Positions 53,406 to 62,361 are shown, numbered from the stretch's first letter. The stretch is DNA of 64,000 bases from an uncultured Myxococcales bacterium (GCA_903895725.1 CAITUV010000021.1:62001-126000); one strand, 5' to 3'. Notes: generated by a model from the letters alone, not told the origin. Made by a program: numbers and translations.

Positions 53406-55708
53406 TCTTTGTCCTTCTCGATGGTGAAGTCCCGCTTCGTGACCTTGTCCTCGGCGCGCACAAGGAGCTTGTGAGGCCCCGCCGGCAGCTCGAGGGCGAT
53501 GATATTCAACCCCTGCTCCGGCTGCCGGGCGATGCCGTCCACCAGGACCTCTGCGGAGGCCGGGAAATAGCGCAGCCGGAACCGCCCCGTCTCGAGGTGC
53601 TGTAGCTGCTTGCCCAGGATGCGCGGCGATGGATGCGAAAGCTCGAACTCCTGCGTCACGTACCCGTCCCGCTCGATTCGGACGCGCCTCGGCTTCTCGC
53701 CGGAGACACAGGTGATGCGCTGGGGCTGGTTGCCCTCCAGCTTGTCGTCGACGTACACCAGAGCGTCGGCAGGAACCACGGTCAAGCGAGTAATCGAGCG
53801 GTTCGCTGCGGCTTCGACGCCGGTTTGCCCGCCCGTCTGTCCGCCCGTCTGTTCCCCGGACTGCCCGCTGCTGCCGCCAGCGTTCTGTCCCCCAGCCTGC
53901 CCGCCAGTTTGCCCGCCAGTTTGCCCGCCAGTTTGCCCGCCAGCTTGCCCGCCAGCTTGCCCGCCAGTTTGCCCGCCAGCTTGCCCGCCAGTTTGCCCGC
54001 TGTTCTGCACCCCGGACTGCCCGCTGCTGCCGCCAGCGTTCTGTCCGCCCGTCTGTCCCCCAGCCTGCCCGCCGGCTTGCCCGCCAGTTTGCCCGCCGGT
54101 TTGCCCGCTGTTCTGCACCCCGGACTGCCCACTGCTGGCGCCAGCGCTCTGTCCCCCGGCCTGCCCGCCGGTTTGCCCGCTGTTCTGCGCCCCGGACTGC
54201 CCACTGCTGGCGCCAGCGCTCTGTCCCCCCCCGGCCTGCCCGCCGTTCTGCGCCCCGGCCTGTCCGCCCGTCTGTCCGCCGGTCCCGGCCTGTTTCGGGT
54301 CACCGGTTTGCCCACCAGCCATTGCGCCAGCCCGTCCGGCGGTCCCGGCCGATTCCAGCCCGCCAGCCTGCCCATCAGCACTGACAGTGTTCTGCCCACC
54401 GGCCTGGGCGTCCGCTGGCCCGAGGGGGGGGCCCGGGGGGGGCCGTCCTATGTCTTCTATCTGTCCTATTTGTCCTATTTGTCCTATTTCTCTCCCCCCC
54501 CCCCCGCCCAACAGCAGGTGGAAGGCAAAGTAATCCGCAGCAACCAGCCCGCCCAACAGCAGCCCGGCGACCGCTGCAATCAGGGCCGTGGAGCGCCGTT
54601 TGCGCACCGCTGCCCTGGGCGGAGGGGTCACCACGACGCTTCGCGTGCGGTCCGCCTGCGGCTCCCGCCGCAGCCGGAGCGGTGCCGCGGGGAGGCCGGC
54701 CTGGAGGTCGTACGGGTCGAGCGGAGAGGCATCGAGAACCTGGGCTCGGGCCTCCTCGTCGGGGGTCATGTCGGCCAGCGAGCGTCGTTTGCTCCCGTAA
54801 AGCATGTTGAGGGTGTCCGCCACATCCCCTTCGGTGACGACCCAGCCCTGCTGCTGCATGAGCTGCCCCAGCGCCCGCTCCAGCGCGGTTCCGTTGGCAT
54901 AGCGCCTCTCGGGGTCACGCTGAAGGCAATTGTGGACCACATCGGCAAGCCCGGGCGGCAGGTCGGGCCGGACGTCCCGGATCGGTGCAAAGCGGGTCTC
55001 CTTGACCCGGACCAGCACCTGCATGTCTGAATCCCCGCCGAACGGTCGCTTGCCGGAGAGGAGCTCGTACGCCAGGATTCCGAAGGAGAATACGTCGCTG
55101 CGCTGGTCGAGCGGTCCCCCCTCGGCCTGTTCGGGTGACATGTAGGGGAACTTGCCCTGGAGCACTCCGGTCATCGTGTGCCGGCTCAGTCGCTGGCTGG
55201 CCTTGGCGATGCCGAAGTCGCCGAGCTTGACGGCCCCTTCCCACGAGACGAAGACATTGGCCGGGCTGATGTCGCGGTGAACGATGTCGAGCGGTTCGCC
55301 CTTGTTGCTCTTCTTGTCGTGAGCGTATCCGAGGCCTCGGGATACCTGCCACAGGATGTGCACCGCAATGGGTAGTGGCAGGACGAAACGGCTCTCCGCA
55401 CAGGTGGCCAGCACGTCCCGGAGATCCACGCCGTCGACGAACTCCATGGCGATGAAGTAGTCGGGCCCCAGCCGCCCCAGGTCCAGGATCTGGACGATGT
55501 TGCCGTGTTGGAGGCGGGCGGCCAGCAACCCCTCGTCCACCAGTCGGCGGATGAACTCCGGCTCGCTGGCGTAAACCGGGAGGATCTTCTTGATGATGAC
55601 CTTCCGCTCGAAGCCGGCCTCGCCCTGCACCTCGCCAAGGAAGATCTCGGCCATTCCGCCGATGGCGATGCGTCGGATCAGTCTGTACCGGCCTACGCTT
55701 ACTGCCAA
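53375..55708 (-). CDS. Membrane Ser/Thr protein kinase with repeat linker and outer PEGA domains
   Basis: 777 residues from a TTG at 55708 (GGAG 6 bases upstream; a TTG at 55720 is the alternative). The kinase domain (8-275) has the Gly loop IAIGGMAEIFLG, K40, HRDISPAN (D146, N151), DFG (164-166) and SPEQ. One helix (about 373-396, ALIAAVAGLLLGGLVA) crosses the membrane. Then follow five Gly from a 12-G tract, a linker read from 9-bp repeats (EIGQIGQIGQIEDIG), about 200 Gly/Gln/Ala repeat residues and two PEGA-like parts (about 645-777). Loss of one G would stop translation at TAG a few codons later. Cytoplasmic kinase, outer sensor. Confidence 0.9.
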   Translation of the reverse strand: MAVSVGRYRLIRRIAIGGMAEIFLGEVQGEAGFERKVIIKKILPVYASEPEFIRRLVDEGLLAARLQHGNIVQILDLGRLGPDYFIAMEFVDGVDLRDVLATCAESRFVLPLPIAVHILWQVSRGLGYAHDKKSNKGEPLDIVHRDISPANVFVSWEGAVKLGDFGIAKASQRLSRHTMTGVLQGKFPYMSPEQAEGGPLDQRSDVFSFGILAYELLSGKRPFGGDSDMQVLVRVKETRFAPIRDVRPDLPPGLADVVHNCLQRDPERRYANGTALERALGQLMQQQGWVVTEGDVADTLNMLYGSKRRSLADMTPDEEARAQVLDASPLDPYDLQAGLPAAPLRLRREPQADRTRSVVVTPPPRAAVRKRRSTALIAAVAGLLLGGLVAADYFAFHLLLGGGGGREIGQIGQIGQIEDIGRPPPGPPLGPADAQAGGQNTVSADGQAGGLESAGTAGRAGAMAGGQTGDPKQAGTGGQTGGQAGAQNGGQAGGGQSAGASSGQSGAQNSGQTGGQAGGQSAGASSGQSGVQNSGQTGGQTGGQAGGQAGGQTGGQNAGGSSGQSGVQNSGQTGGQAGGQTGGQAGGQAGGQTGGQTGGQTGGQAGGQNAGGSSGQSGEQTGGQTGGQTGVEAAANRSITRLTVVPADALVYVDDKLEGNQPQRITCVSGEKPRRVRIERDGYVTQEFELSHPSPRILGKQLQHLETGRFRLRYFPASAEVLVDGIARQPEQGLNIIALELPAGPHKLLVRAEDKVTKRDFTIEKDKEWTDTITAGQ
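53820..54330. repeat. 12-bp tandem repeats coding a Gly/Gln-rich linker
   Basis: TTGCCCGCCAGT and close variants repeat every 12 bases, interrupted by larger repeated blocks (CTGTTCTGCACCCCGGACTG). On the minus strand they encode GGQTGGQAGGQ strings with SSGQSGVQNSGQ inserts. Copy-number change keeps the frame, so the linker length between membrane and PEGA part may vary. Confidence 0.85.
54440..54505 (-). repeat. Dispersed repeat element, copy D (left array inside the kinase gene)
   Basis: Read on the minus strand: 12 G (54505-54494), AGAGAAATAGG, ACAAATAGG units, ACAGATAGAAGACATAGG, then ACGG. This is the left end of copies A and C (poly-G, GAGA, 9-base units, GAAGACAT), placed in frame within the kinase gene just after its membrane helix. 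Confidence 0.8.
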
Positions 55709-55727
55709 TCCCCGCTCCAAACCCCGC

Positions 55728-57221
55728 TCAGGCCCCTCGCCTCCTGGCCAGGATCCCCTTGATCTCCGCCAGGCGGAACTCGCCGAGTGCCAGCAGCAGG
55801 CCGCAGTATAGCACGAATCCGAGCCCAAGCCGCAAGAGAAGCCAGACGGGGCCGCCCGGGTGAGGGATCAGGAAGTGGATCCCCACGACCGCCCCCGCAG
55901 CCAGGAACGTCCTGACAAGAGTCGCCAATGAGAGGAACGTGCCGAACAGATGCCGGCACATGAGCCCCGCTGCGACGAATCCGCCGAACATGGCGATGCT
56001 GCTGGCCACGGCGGCCCCCTCCCCGCCAAATCGGGGGATGGCCAGGGCGTTGAGCGCCGTCGACACAACCAGCATGCCTGCAAACAGCACCATGGACCAC
56101 GTCGGCTTGCCGCTGGCCGTGAAGATGTTGGCGTTGATCATCACGCTGGCGAAGAAGAGGTAGCCGACGCACAGGATGGCGAAGGTCCTGGCCCCGGAGG
56201 CGTAGACCTTAGGGAAGAAGGAGAGCGACATCAGGGTCTGGGCATCGCTGGCAATCACGGCAACCAGCCCGACGAGCACGGCAGTGACAAGACGGTTGGT
56301 CCTGGCCACGTAGTCCCGGGCCCGCTGGTGGTCGTTGGCGAACGTGGCTCCGGACACCAGCGGGAACACGACGAACGCCACCGAGATCGTGGCCACGTAC
56401 GGAAGCTGCCCCAACTGCAGCGCCAGACCGTAGATGCCCGTCTGGCTCTCCGGCGTGCCAAGCTCCGGCGGTGCCATTGCCATGAGGAGCTGGAGGTCTA
56501 CCTGGAGCAGGCCGTTCAGGAAGAACGCGTACAGCAGCGTCTTCCACTCGAACGACAGCAGGGATCTCCACGAGACGGCCTCGCCTGCGGGCAGCTTTCC
56601 CAGCACGGCGGTCGCCAGCACCAGCAGAATGACGGCCGTTGCCAGGAACCCGCCGATGGCCCCTCCGATCGCCATGCCCGCCGCCACGAGCCCGATGGTC
56701 AGGGCCACCTTGAGCGTGGCGAACAGGATGTCCATGGTCGCCTGGTGCCGGAACCGCTTGAGCCCGTTCATGCAGCCGATGACCACGGCATAAAACGAGT
56801 ACAGCAGCACGATCGGCGATGCCAACCGCAGGTAGAAGGCCAGGTCGGGCTGCCGGTAGAAGTGGATCGCGATGAAATCCGCCCCGAGAAACAGCGCCAG
56901 CGTCAGACCGCCGCCGATGATCGCCTGGAGCTTCAGCGCCTGCCACTTGACCGAGCGGACCCGGTCCTCTCGCTCCGAGACGAACTTGGAGACCGCCTGC
57001 AGCGCCCCGCCGATGAGCACCATGTTGAGGAGGTTGATGAGCCCCACCACCACCCGGTACTCTCCGTAGACCTCCCCGGTGGTATCGCCCGACAGCTTCT
57101 CGAACAGCTTGGGAAGGAAGATCACCAGCAGGAAGCCGGTGGCCATGAAGTAGAGCTTGGCCAGGGTCAGCCAGAAGACGCCGCTGCCGGCCTGCCGGGC
57201 CGTGTTCGGGGATGTGCTCAA
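55728..57221 (-). CDS. Wzx-type oligosaccharide flippase (MOP superfamily)
   Basis: 497 residues from a TTG start 6 bases after AGGAG. About 12-14 membrane helices; the first (FWLTLAKLYFMATGFLLVIFLP) and the following GEYRVVVGLINLLNMVLIGGALQAVSKF match polysaccharide transporters of the MOP superfamily. QLPYVATISVAFVVFPLVSGATF is another typical segment. Such proteins flip lipid-linked sugars across the inner membrane. It starts 70 bases after the GH113-like gene and ends 19 bases before the kinase start, so it is in their operon. The substrate is unknown, as no glycosyltransferase cluster is adjacent. Confidence 0.87.
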   Translation of the reverse strand: MSTSPNTARQAGSGVFWLTLAKLYFMATGFLLVIFLPKLFEKLSGDTTGEVYGEYRVVVGLINLLNMVLIGGALQAVSKFVSEREDRVRSVKWQALKLQAIIGGGLTLALFLGADFIAIHFYRQPDLAFYLRLASPIVLLYSFYAVVIGCMNGLKRFRHQATMDILFATLKVALTIGLVAAGMAIGGAIGGFLATAVILLVLATAVLGKLPAGEAVSWRSLLSFEWKTLLYAFFLNGLLQVDLQLLMAMAPPELGTPESQTGIYGLALQLGQLPYVATISVAFVVFPLVSGATFANDHQRARDYVARTNRLVTAVLVGLVAVIASDAQTLMSLSFFPKVYASGARTFAILCVGYLFFASVMINANIFTASGKPTWSMVLFAGMLVVSTALNALAIPRFGGEGAAVASSIAMFGGFVAAGLMCRHLFGTFLSLATLVRTFLAAGAVVGIHFLIPHPGGPVWLLLRLGLGFVLYCGLLLALGEFRLAEIKGILARRRGA

Positions 57222-57291
57222 GGAATGCTCCTGTGGGGTGCAGCCCGGCCGAACGTGCCGGGAAGTTGCGGGCGGTTCGACATGGTGATGC

Positions 57292-58722
57292 CTACCGGGC
57301 TCGGGTCCATGCCTGGCGGATCACGCTCTCGGTGACCTTGTCCAGGGGCGAATAGTCGGTCAGCTTCTCGCCCGGAGCCGTGGTCTCCCAGATGAGCAGC
57401 CCGGAGAAGAGCTGCCGGCGGCTCTCGGGGAATGCCTTGAGCAGGGCCTTGAAAGACTCGACCTGGCACAGCTCGTCGGGCCGGATCTGGCGCAGGTAGT
57501 CGGCCGGCTCCGTGGCGCACCCTTCGATGGCACGGTATCCCGCCTCGACCAGCAGGATTCTCTGCTGGGCCGACTCGGCATAACGCTCGAGCACGCTGAT
57601 CTGCTTGGCCCAGGCCGGATCCAGCTCCATGGCGGTCGGGTGCGGGTCCGACGTCAGCGAATACCACGCAGTCAAGCCGATCTGGTCGCAACACGAGTTC
57701 CAGAAGTCGGCATCGAGAACCGGCAGCTCGACCCGGTCGGCCCCGTACGTGATCGGGCCGAAAAAGTGGGAGTGAAGCTCGAGGAAGATGCTCAGCCAGC
57801 GGTTCCGGTCCTCCTCGGTGCGGGTCAGCGAGACCATCTCGGTGGCCGGGATGAAGAAGGCCACATCGTTGTCCTGTGCCATCTGCGCATAGAACACGGC
57901 AAACTCGCGGTACGCATCGAAGAAGGTCTTGTGGTCGGGAGGCGCAAGCTCACCCCGCCAGCCGTTTTCGGGCGGGTCGACGTGAAGATTCCACCCCACT
58001 TCGAGCCCCAGACGCCGCGCCGCCTGCGTCGCCTGCATCAGGCAGAAGTCACGCGGGCTGTAGTCGACCGGGTAGATGCTCTTGGAATCGGTCTCGAACA
58101 CCATCACGAACTGGACCGCATTGGCCCCCATGGCCTGGATGCGCTTGAGAATCGGGAGCAGCCCGGGATCGCAGTACCCGCCCGACGTGTAGCTCGTCAG
58201 GCTCACCCCCTGCGTCCATTCCGGCTGAGGGGCACTGGAGAAATTCTCGACGCGGATGTCCCAGAATCCCGTGTTGTCCTGGTACAGAGGTAGCTTGTCC
58301 TCGCCATAAGTGATTTCTTCTCCTTCCGGGACATAGAACACCAGCTCTTCCGCCTGATCGACCGTCAGCACCGTCCCGTCACGCACAGCTACCGGTTGCC
58401 CCTGGACCATCACCTGCAGTCCCCACGCCTCCTCCCCGGGAAGGTCGGATCCGCGAGGGGGAGTGCAGCGACGATCCCCCTGGAGACACACCTTGCCTCC
58501 GACGTGCCGGAACAGGTAGTACCGTTCCGGGAGCAGCTCCAATCCCGTCTTGAGGAATGGCTCCGATGCCTGGATCCGGAACGTCCCCACTTCCGCCAGG
58601 GGAACACGCTCCGGAGTCCTGCTGCAGGCCCACACCCCCGCCAGGAGGAGGAGAATCGGCACCATCGCTGCCCTGTCGAACCGAACGCCCGCCACGATGC
58701 CTTTCCTGGGAATGCCCCTCAT
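57292..58722 (-). CDS. GH113-like TIM-barrel lipoprotein
   Basis: 476 residues from the ATG at 58722 behind GGAGGGGGGC; the frame runs 14 codons further up without a better site. The lipobox is GVWAC. After a beta-rich part (about 30-160), the barrel shows GVSLTSYTSGGYCDP, IQAMGANAVQFVMVFE, VGWNLHVDPPENGWRGEL, FFIPATEMVSL and LTAWYSL, the order seen in GH113 beta-mannanases; E in PATEMVS is at the acid/base position and E in VEAGYRAIEG could be the nucleophile. First gene after a near-consensus promoter, followed by the flippase; a role in trimming an exported glycan is inferred. Confidence 0.8.
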   Translation of the reverse strand: MRGIPRKGIVAGVRFDRAAMVPILLLLAGVWACSRTPERVPLAEVGTFRIQASEPFLKTGLELLPERYYLFRHVGGKVCLQGDRRCTPPRGSDLPGEEAWGLQVMVQGQPVAVRDGTVLTVDQAEELVFYVPEGEEITYGEDKLPLYQDNTGFWDIRVENFSSAPQPEWTQGVSLTSYTSGGYCDPGLLPILKRIQAMGANAVQFVMVFETDSKSIYPVDYSPRDFCLMQATQAARRLGLEVGWNLHVDPPENGWRGELAPPDHKTFFDAYREFAVFYAQMAQDNDVAFFIPATEMVSLTRTEEDRNRWLSIFLELHSHFFGPITYGADRVELPVLDADFWNSCCDQIGLTAWYSLTSDPHPTAMELDPAWAKQISVLERYAESAQQRILLVEAGYRAIEGCATEPADYLRQIRPDELCQVESFKALLKAFPESRRQLFSGLLIWETTAPGEKLTDYSPLDKVTESVIRQAWTRAR

Positions 58723-58743
58723 GCCCCCCTCCGTCGTGCCCGG

Positions 58744-58772
58744 ATTATAGAGTACAACGCGCACCCCGGCAA
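58744..58772 (-). promoter_or_regulatory. Strong sigma70-like promoter for GH113-like / flippase / kinase / activator operon
   Basis: On the minus strand: TTGCCG (58772-58767), 17-base spacer, TATAAT (58749-58744). The -10 is perfect. It sits in the 52-base gap after the M48 gene, so the four genes can be expressed apart from the protease. Confidence 0.7.
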
Positions 58773-58774
58773 TT

Positions 58775-60139
58775 TCACGATGGGATGGAATCGACCAGAA
58801 TCAGAGACGCAGCAAACAGGACAACCAGGACCACGGCGATGGCCGCATTCTCCCAGGCTGCCCTTCGCAACAGTCGGCCCCACCGCTCGCCGGGAAGCCC
58901 GGCAACCCCTTCCAACCGCCTCACTCGACTCAGGATCGAGGGATGCGTCAGGCTCCCCCGCTTCGTCGATACCTGGTTCACCAGCGCCAGCCGCAACAGT
59001 GAGGACGCCACCACCAGCGGCGAACCGACGGCCCAGGCCGCAAAGAGATCGGCCTGCCGCTCGAACCGCCGTGCCATCAGGCTGAAGACGGTCAGCAGGT
59101 AGACCGCCTCCAGCAGCACGACAGCCAGGGCAAGCTGCTCCTGCGTCTCGAGCTGCTCGATGATCAGGGAAAGCCCCACCATCACAAACGCGGACGAGAA
59201 GATGGCCAGCAGGAAGTTGAAGGCCAGGTGATGGAAGCGGGCATGACCCACCTCGTGCGCCACGACAGCCACCACCTCCTGTTGCGGAAGCGAGCGGATT
59301 AGGTGGTCCGTCACGAACACGGTCCTGTGGCCCGGCACCAGCCCGCTGACCGCCGCATTCGCCACCCGGCGCTCCCGCGTCAACCACACGTGCACTCGGG
59401 ACAGGTCCACGGAGGCCTTCCTGGCCAGCTGCTCCAGGAGCGGCGGCAACCCCTCTCCCCCCTTGAACGACCCGAGCGCTTCCCGGTCGAACAGGAGCCC
59501 GATGTAGTACGGCGACAGCACGAACAGCAGGAACATGAGCGTCCCCGCCAGCGCAAACCCCATCAGGGGATTGCGTTCCAACCACTCAGCGACCACCGGG
59601 ACGCCGGAGGTGAGAAACCGATACGCATTCAGGTAGACGAGCTGCGGGAACAGCATGACCGCCACGGTACGTGCCTGACGCTTCCATTCCGGAAGCAGGG
59701 GAGCGGGCAACCCACGCATCCGCATCAGGGTCCGGCCGACCATCACCTTGAAGCCGAGGAAGGGCAAGAGGAACGGAAGGAGGAGGAGCAGGTCCGATAC
59801 CAGGAACAGCTCGCTCGAGAAGAACAGGCGCTCGAACGCCCCTTTGAGGCGAAACATGTGCACGTGAGCGAAATAGAGCGCGGCCAATCCCACTGCGAAT
59901 CCCTGGTTGAAGCGCCCGATGCGGATCACGAGATCCTCTCCCGACTGCTCGGCCCGCCTCCTGGCCCGCTTCACGTGCCACGAGAACGCCAGCCAGACGG
60001 CCAGGGAGAACAGGAGCGCTGTCCCCACCACACCGGACAAAGAAGCCCAGGCATCGACCGACAGAGCAATGGAGGCCGGAGTCCTCACGTAGAGCGTGAT
60101 GAGCGGGACGATCAGCAGGAAAAGCGTCACGAAATCCAT
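58775..60139 (-). CDS. M48-family membrane metalloprotease
   Basis: 454 residues with about 8 membrane helices. VVAHEVGHARFHH holds the zinc motif HExxH (H295, E296, H299); the third ligand is likely E in the later RRFERQADLFAAW. The order of helices around the site resembles HtpX/Ste24-type proteases, which act on membrane or lipid-modified proteins. AVSGLVPGHRTVFVTDHLI is typical of the family. It starts 55 bases after the lectin gene and precedes the polysaccharide operon. Given the many lipoproteins here, a lipoprotein quality role is possible but not shown. Confidence 0.87.
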   Translation of the reverse strand: MDFVTLFLLIVPLITLYVRTPASIALSVDAWASLSGVVGTALLFSLAVWLAFSWHVKRARRRAEQSGEDLVIRIGRFNQGFAVGLAALYFAHVHMFRLKGAFERLFFSSELFLVSDLLLLLPFLLPFLGFKVMVGRTLMRMRGLPAPLLPEWKRQARTVAVMLFPQLVYLNAYRFLTSGVPVVAEWLERNPLMGFALAGTLMFLLFVLSPYYIGLLFDREALGSFKGGEGLPPLLEQLARKASVDLSRVHVWLTRERRVANAAVSGLVPGHRTVFVTDHLIRSLPQQEVVAVVAHEVGHARFHHLAFNFLLAIFSSAFVMVGLSLIIEQLETQEQLALAVVLLEAVYLLTVFSLMARRFERQADLFAAWAVGSPLVVASSLLRLALVNQVSTKRGSLTHPSILSRVRRLEGVAGLPGERWGRLLRRAAWENAAIAVVLVVLFAASLILVDSIPS

Positions 60140-60194
60140 GGACGCCCCGTGGGTGTGACCGGCATGTCCCGCCGGTGCGCTCGCAATGGGACCG

Positions 60195-62288
60195 CTACGG
60201 CTTCTCGCAAATGTACTCCGTCAGCTTGGTCGTGCAGCTGTAGTCGTTGAAGCACCCCTTCTTCCCTTCGTTTCCCGAATAGAAGTTTGCGGCCGCACAG
60301 TCCTCGTTGCTCTGCCAGTTGTCCGGCTGGCCGTTGCAAAAGTAGGTGAACTCGGTGCCGCCGTCGAGCCACGTCCAAGCCCCCTCCTGCGCCCCATCCG
60401 TGTACCCGACCCAGACCACCTGGCCCGTCAGCGACATCAGGAAGTTGTGCTCCGGCTTGTCGGCCAGCGAGATCAGCGAGCTTCCGTACCAGGCCTGGCA
60501 GGCCGCCTGGGCCTCGTTCCAGTTGGCCGACTGCCCCAGGCAATGCTGGTACACATGGCCGCCGTACAGGGCCACCTTGCAGAGATACTGGTTGGTCGGC
60601 TTGTAGCAGGCCCCGACGTGGCACACGTTGGGCGAGCCGCAATCCGCCGGGCTCTCGTCCACCACGCCGTTGCAGGTGTTGTCGATGCCGTCGCACTTCT
60701 CCGCTGCCTCACAGACCGTGCACGCTCCCTTGTAGCACTGCTGCTGCAACGCGGTGCAATCGGTCCCTCCCGGCAGCACGTCGGAGCCGTTGGAATTGCA
60801 GGTCGACGCCACGTTGCCGACGCACACGGCCTGGTCCGGCGGGCAAACCTGTACCTCGCACGAGGCAGTCCCCTTCTCCGTCCCGAGCTTGCAGAACTTG
60901 CCCGGGCCGCACGCCTCCTCGACCTGTTTGGTTCCCTTCTCCACGCAGGTCACGAGGGAGAATCCCGTCGGATCACAAGTGACCGCTGCGGGCGGGCAAA
61001 TTACGTCCAGGCAAGCCCCGCCGAGGCAGACCTGCCCCGTCTCCTGGCAGGGAATCGTGGCCGCGATGGACAGCCCGTCGACCGCACAGGTGACCGCGGT
61101 CTCGGGCGCGGCAGGCTCGTCGCACCAGGACTGGCCGGCCGGGCAGATCCAGTCCGTGCAGACGGCCTCCGGGAAGCTCTCGACGCAGGTCTGCTCCGCC
61201 TCGCAAGGCACCACCGGCAGGTACCCGTCTCCCACGTCGTTGCACACCTCGATGCCCCCAGCCTCGCACCGGGCACTGCCGGCCAGGCAGGAATCCAGGA
61301 TGCACTCGTTTCCCAGGCAGTGGTATTCGGCCGGGCAATCGCCATGGACCACGCACTGCCGGCAGAGGCCTGCCTCGAAGTCGCACACCATGCCCAGCGG
61401 CGTGCACTGCTTGTCGCTGGTGCACGCGGTCACCGGCTCGCAGGTGTGGTCCTTGCTGCACTCTTCGCCCGCAGCACAATCCTCGGGCAGGACGCACTCC
61501 ACACACATGCCCTCGTCCAGCCAGCACAGCTCCTCATCTCCGCACTGCTTGCTGCTCTCGCAGGGCGTGTAGGGCTGGCAGACCGCGTCCACGCACTTGT
61601 TGGCCTCGGGGCACTGCAAGTCCTCGAAACAGGCCACGCACAGACCGGTGACCGGGTCGCAGAACGGCTCCGTCTCAAAGGCCGCACACTCCTCGTCGCC
61701 CCCACAGACCGTCGTCTCCTTGCACGCAAAGTCCTCGCAGATCCACCCGGCCGGGCAGTGAGGCGTGGAGAACAGGCACTCCACGCACGTGCCGGACAGG
61801 GGGTCGCACACGAGCGCCCACGGGGCGCAGTCGGCATCGGAGGTGCAGATCTCAGGAACGGAGGGGACATCCTCCTCGGTCTCGCCGGAAGGGAGATCCG
61901 GCCCCGCGTCTCCGGTCGAGGAATCCCCTCCGGAATCGGCCAGGGAATCGCCGGCAGCATCCGGTTCGCTCCCGTCGGGAGGAGGTTGCAGGTCGGCCGC
62001 GTCCGGCCCGCTCGGAAGCTCGGATTCGCCGTCGGCAGCGACCACGTCAGGAAGCGTAGCATCCGGGATCCGACCATCCGGTGCACCTCCGTCCGGGGGC
62101 AGAACGAGCTCTCCTGCCGCATCGCCGACGAGGTCCCCGGTGTCGACGGCGGTCACATCGACCGTCGGCCCGGCTCCCCCCGCGCCCCCGCACGAGAGGA
62201 CGAGAGCGGCTGCCGCAGCGGCGGGCACCAGTGTCTGTGCGACGGCTCGGACGAAGGTGGAAAGGTCGGTCCCGGCGCTCATGTTCAT
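60195..62288 (-). CDS. Lipoprotein with Cys-rich repeats and a C-type lectin domain
   Basis: 697 residues from the ATG at 62288, 6 bases after AGGAGG; TTG at 62291 and ATG at 62282 are alternatives. The signal ends LVLSC. An acidic linker (about 40-140) leads to many Cys-rich repeats (CTSDADCAPWALVC, CVECVLPEDC and so on), one MopE motif (EKCDGIDNTCNGVVDE) and a C-terminal C-type lectin domain (about 575-697): NWNEAQAACQAW, VWVGYTDGAQEGAWTWLDG, QPDN at 654-657, FND at 680-682 and final CEKP. QPD is the galactose-type Ca and sugar site in animal lectins. Likely a surface sugar-binding protein. Confidence 0.88.
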   Translation of the reverse strand: MNMSAGTDLSTFVRAVAQTLVPAAAAAALVLSCGGAGGAGPTVDVTAVDTGDLVGDAAGELVLPPDGGAPDGRIPDATLPDVVAADGESELPSGPDAADLQPPPDGSEPDAAGDSLADSGGDSSTGDAGPDLPSGETEEDVPSVPEICTSDADCAPWALVCDPLSGTCVECLFSTPHCPAGWICEDFACKETTVCGGDEECAAFETEPFCDPVTGLCVACFEDLQCPEANKCVDAVCQPYTPCESSKQCGDEELCWLDEGMCVECVLPEDCAAGEECSKDHTCEPVTACTSDKQCTPLGMVCDFEAGLCRQCVVHGDCPAEYHCLGNECILDSCLAGSARCEAGGIEVCNDVGDGYLPVVPCEAEQTCVESFPEAVCTDWICPAGQSWCDEPAAPETAVTCAVDGLSIAATIPCQETGQVCLGGACLDVICPPAAVTCDPTGFSLVTCVEKGTKQVEEACGPGKFCKLGTEKGTASCEVQVCPPDQAVCVGNVASTCNSNGSDVLPGGTDCTALQQQCYKGACTVCEAAEKCDGIDNTCNGVVDESPADCGSPNVCHVGACYKPTNQYLCKVALYGGHVYQHCLGQSANWNEAQAACQAWYGSSLISLADKPEHNFLMSLTGQVVWVGYTDGAQEGAWTWLDGGTEFTYFCNGQPDNWQSNEDCAAANFYSGNEGKKGCFNDYSCTTKLTEYICEKP

Positions 62289-62332
62289 CAAGCTCCTCCT
62301 GTTGCTGCCATCATCGACAGCACGGTTGTACC

Positions 62333-62361
62333 AGAATACGGCTCAGGTTGCACCCCGGCAA
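62333..62361 (-). promoter_or_regulatory. Sigma70-like promoter for the lectin lipoprotein
   Basis: On the minus strand: TTGCCG (62361-62356), 17-base spacer, TATTCT (62338-62333). Its -35 equals that of the promoter at 58744-58772. Confidence 0.55.

Noticed and set aside
54440..54505. Reading copy D as a frameshifted or broken kinase gene
   Set aside because: The frame is open through the array, and PEGA-like sequence continues in frame on the far side.
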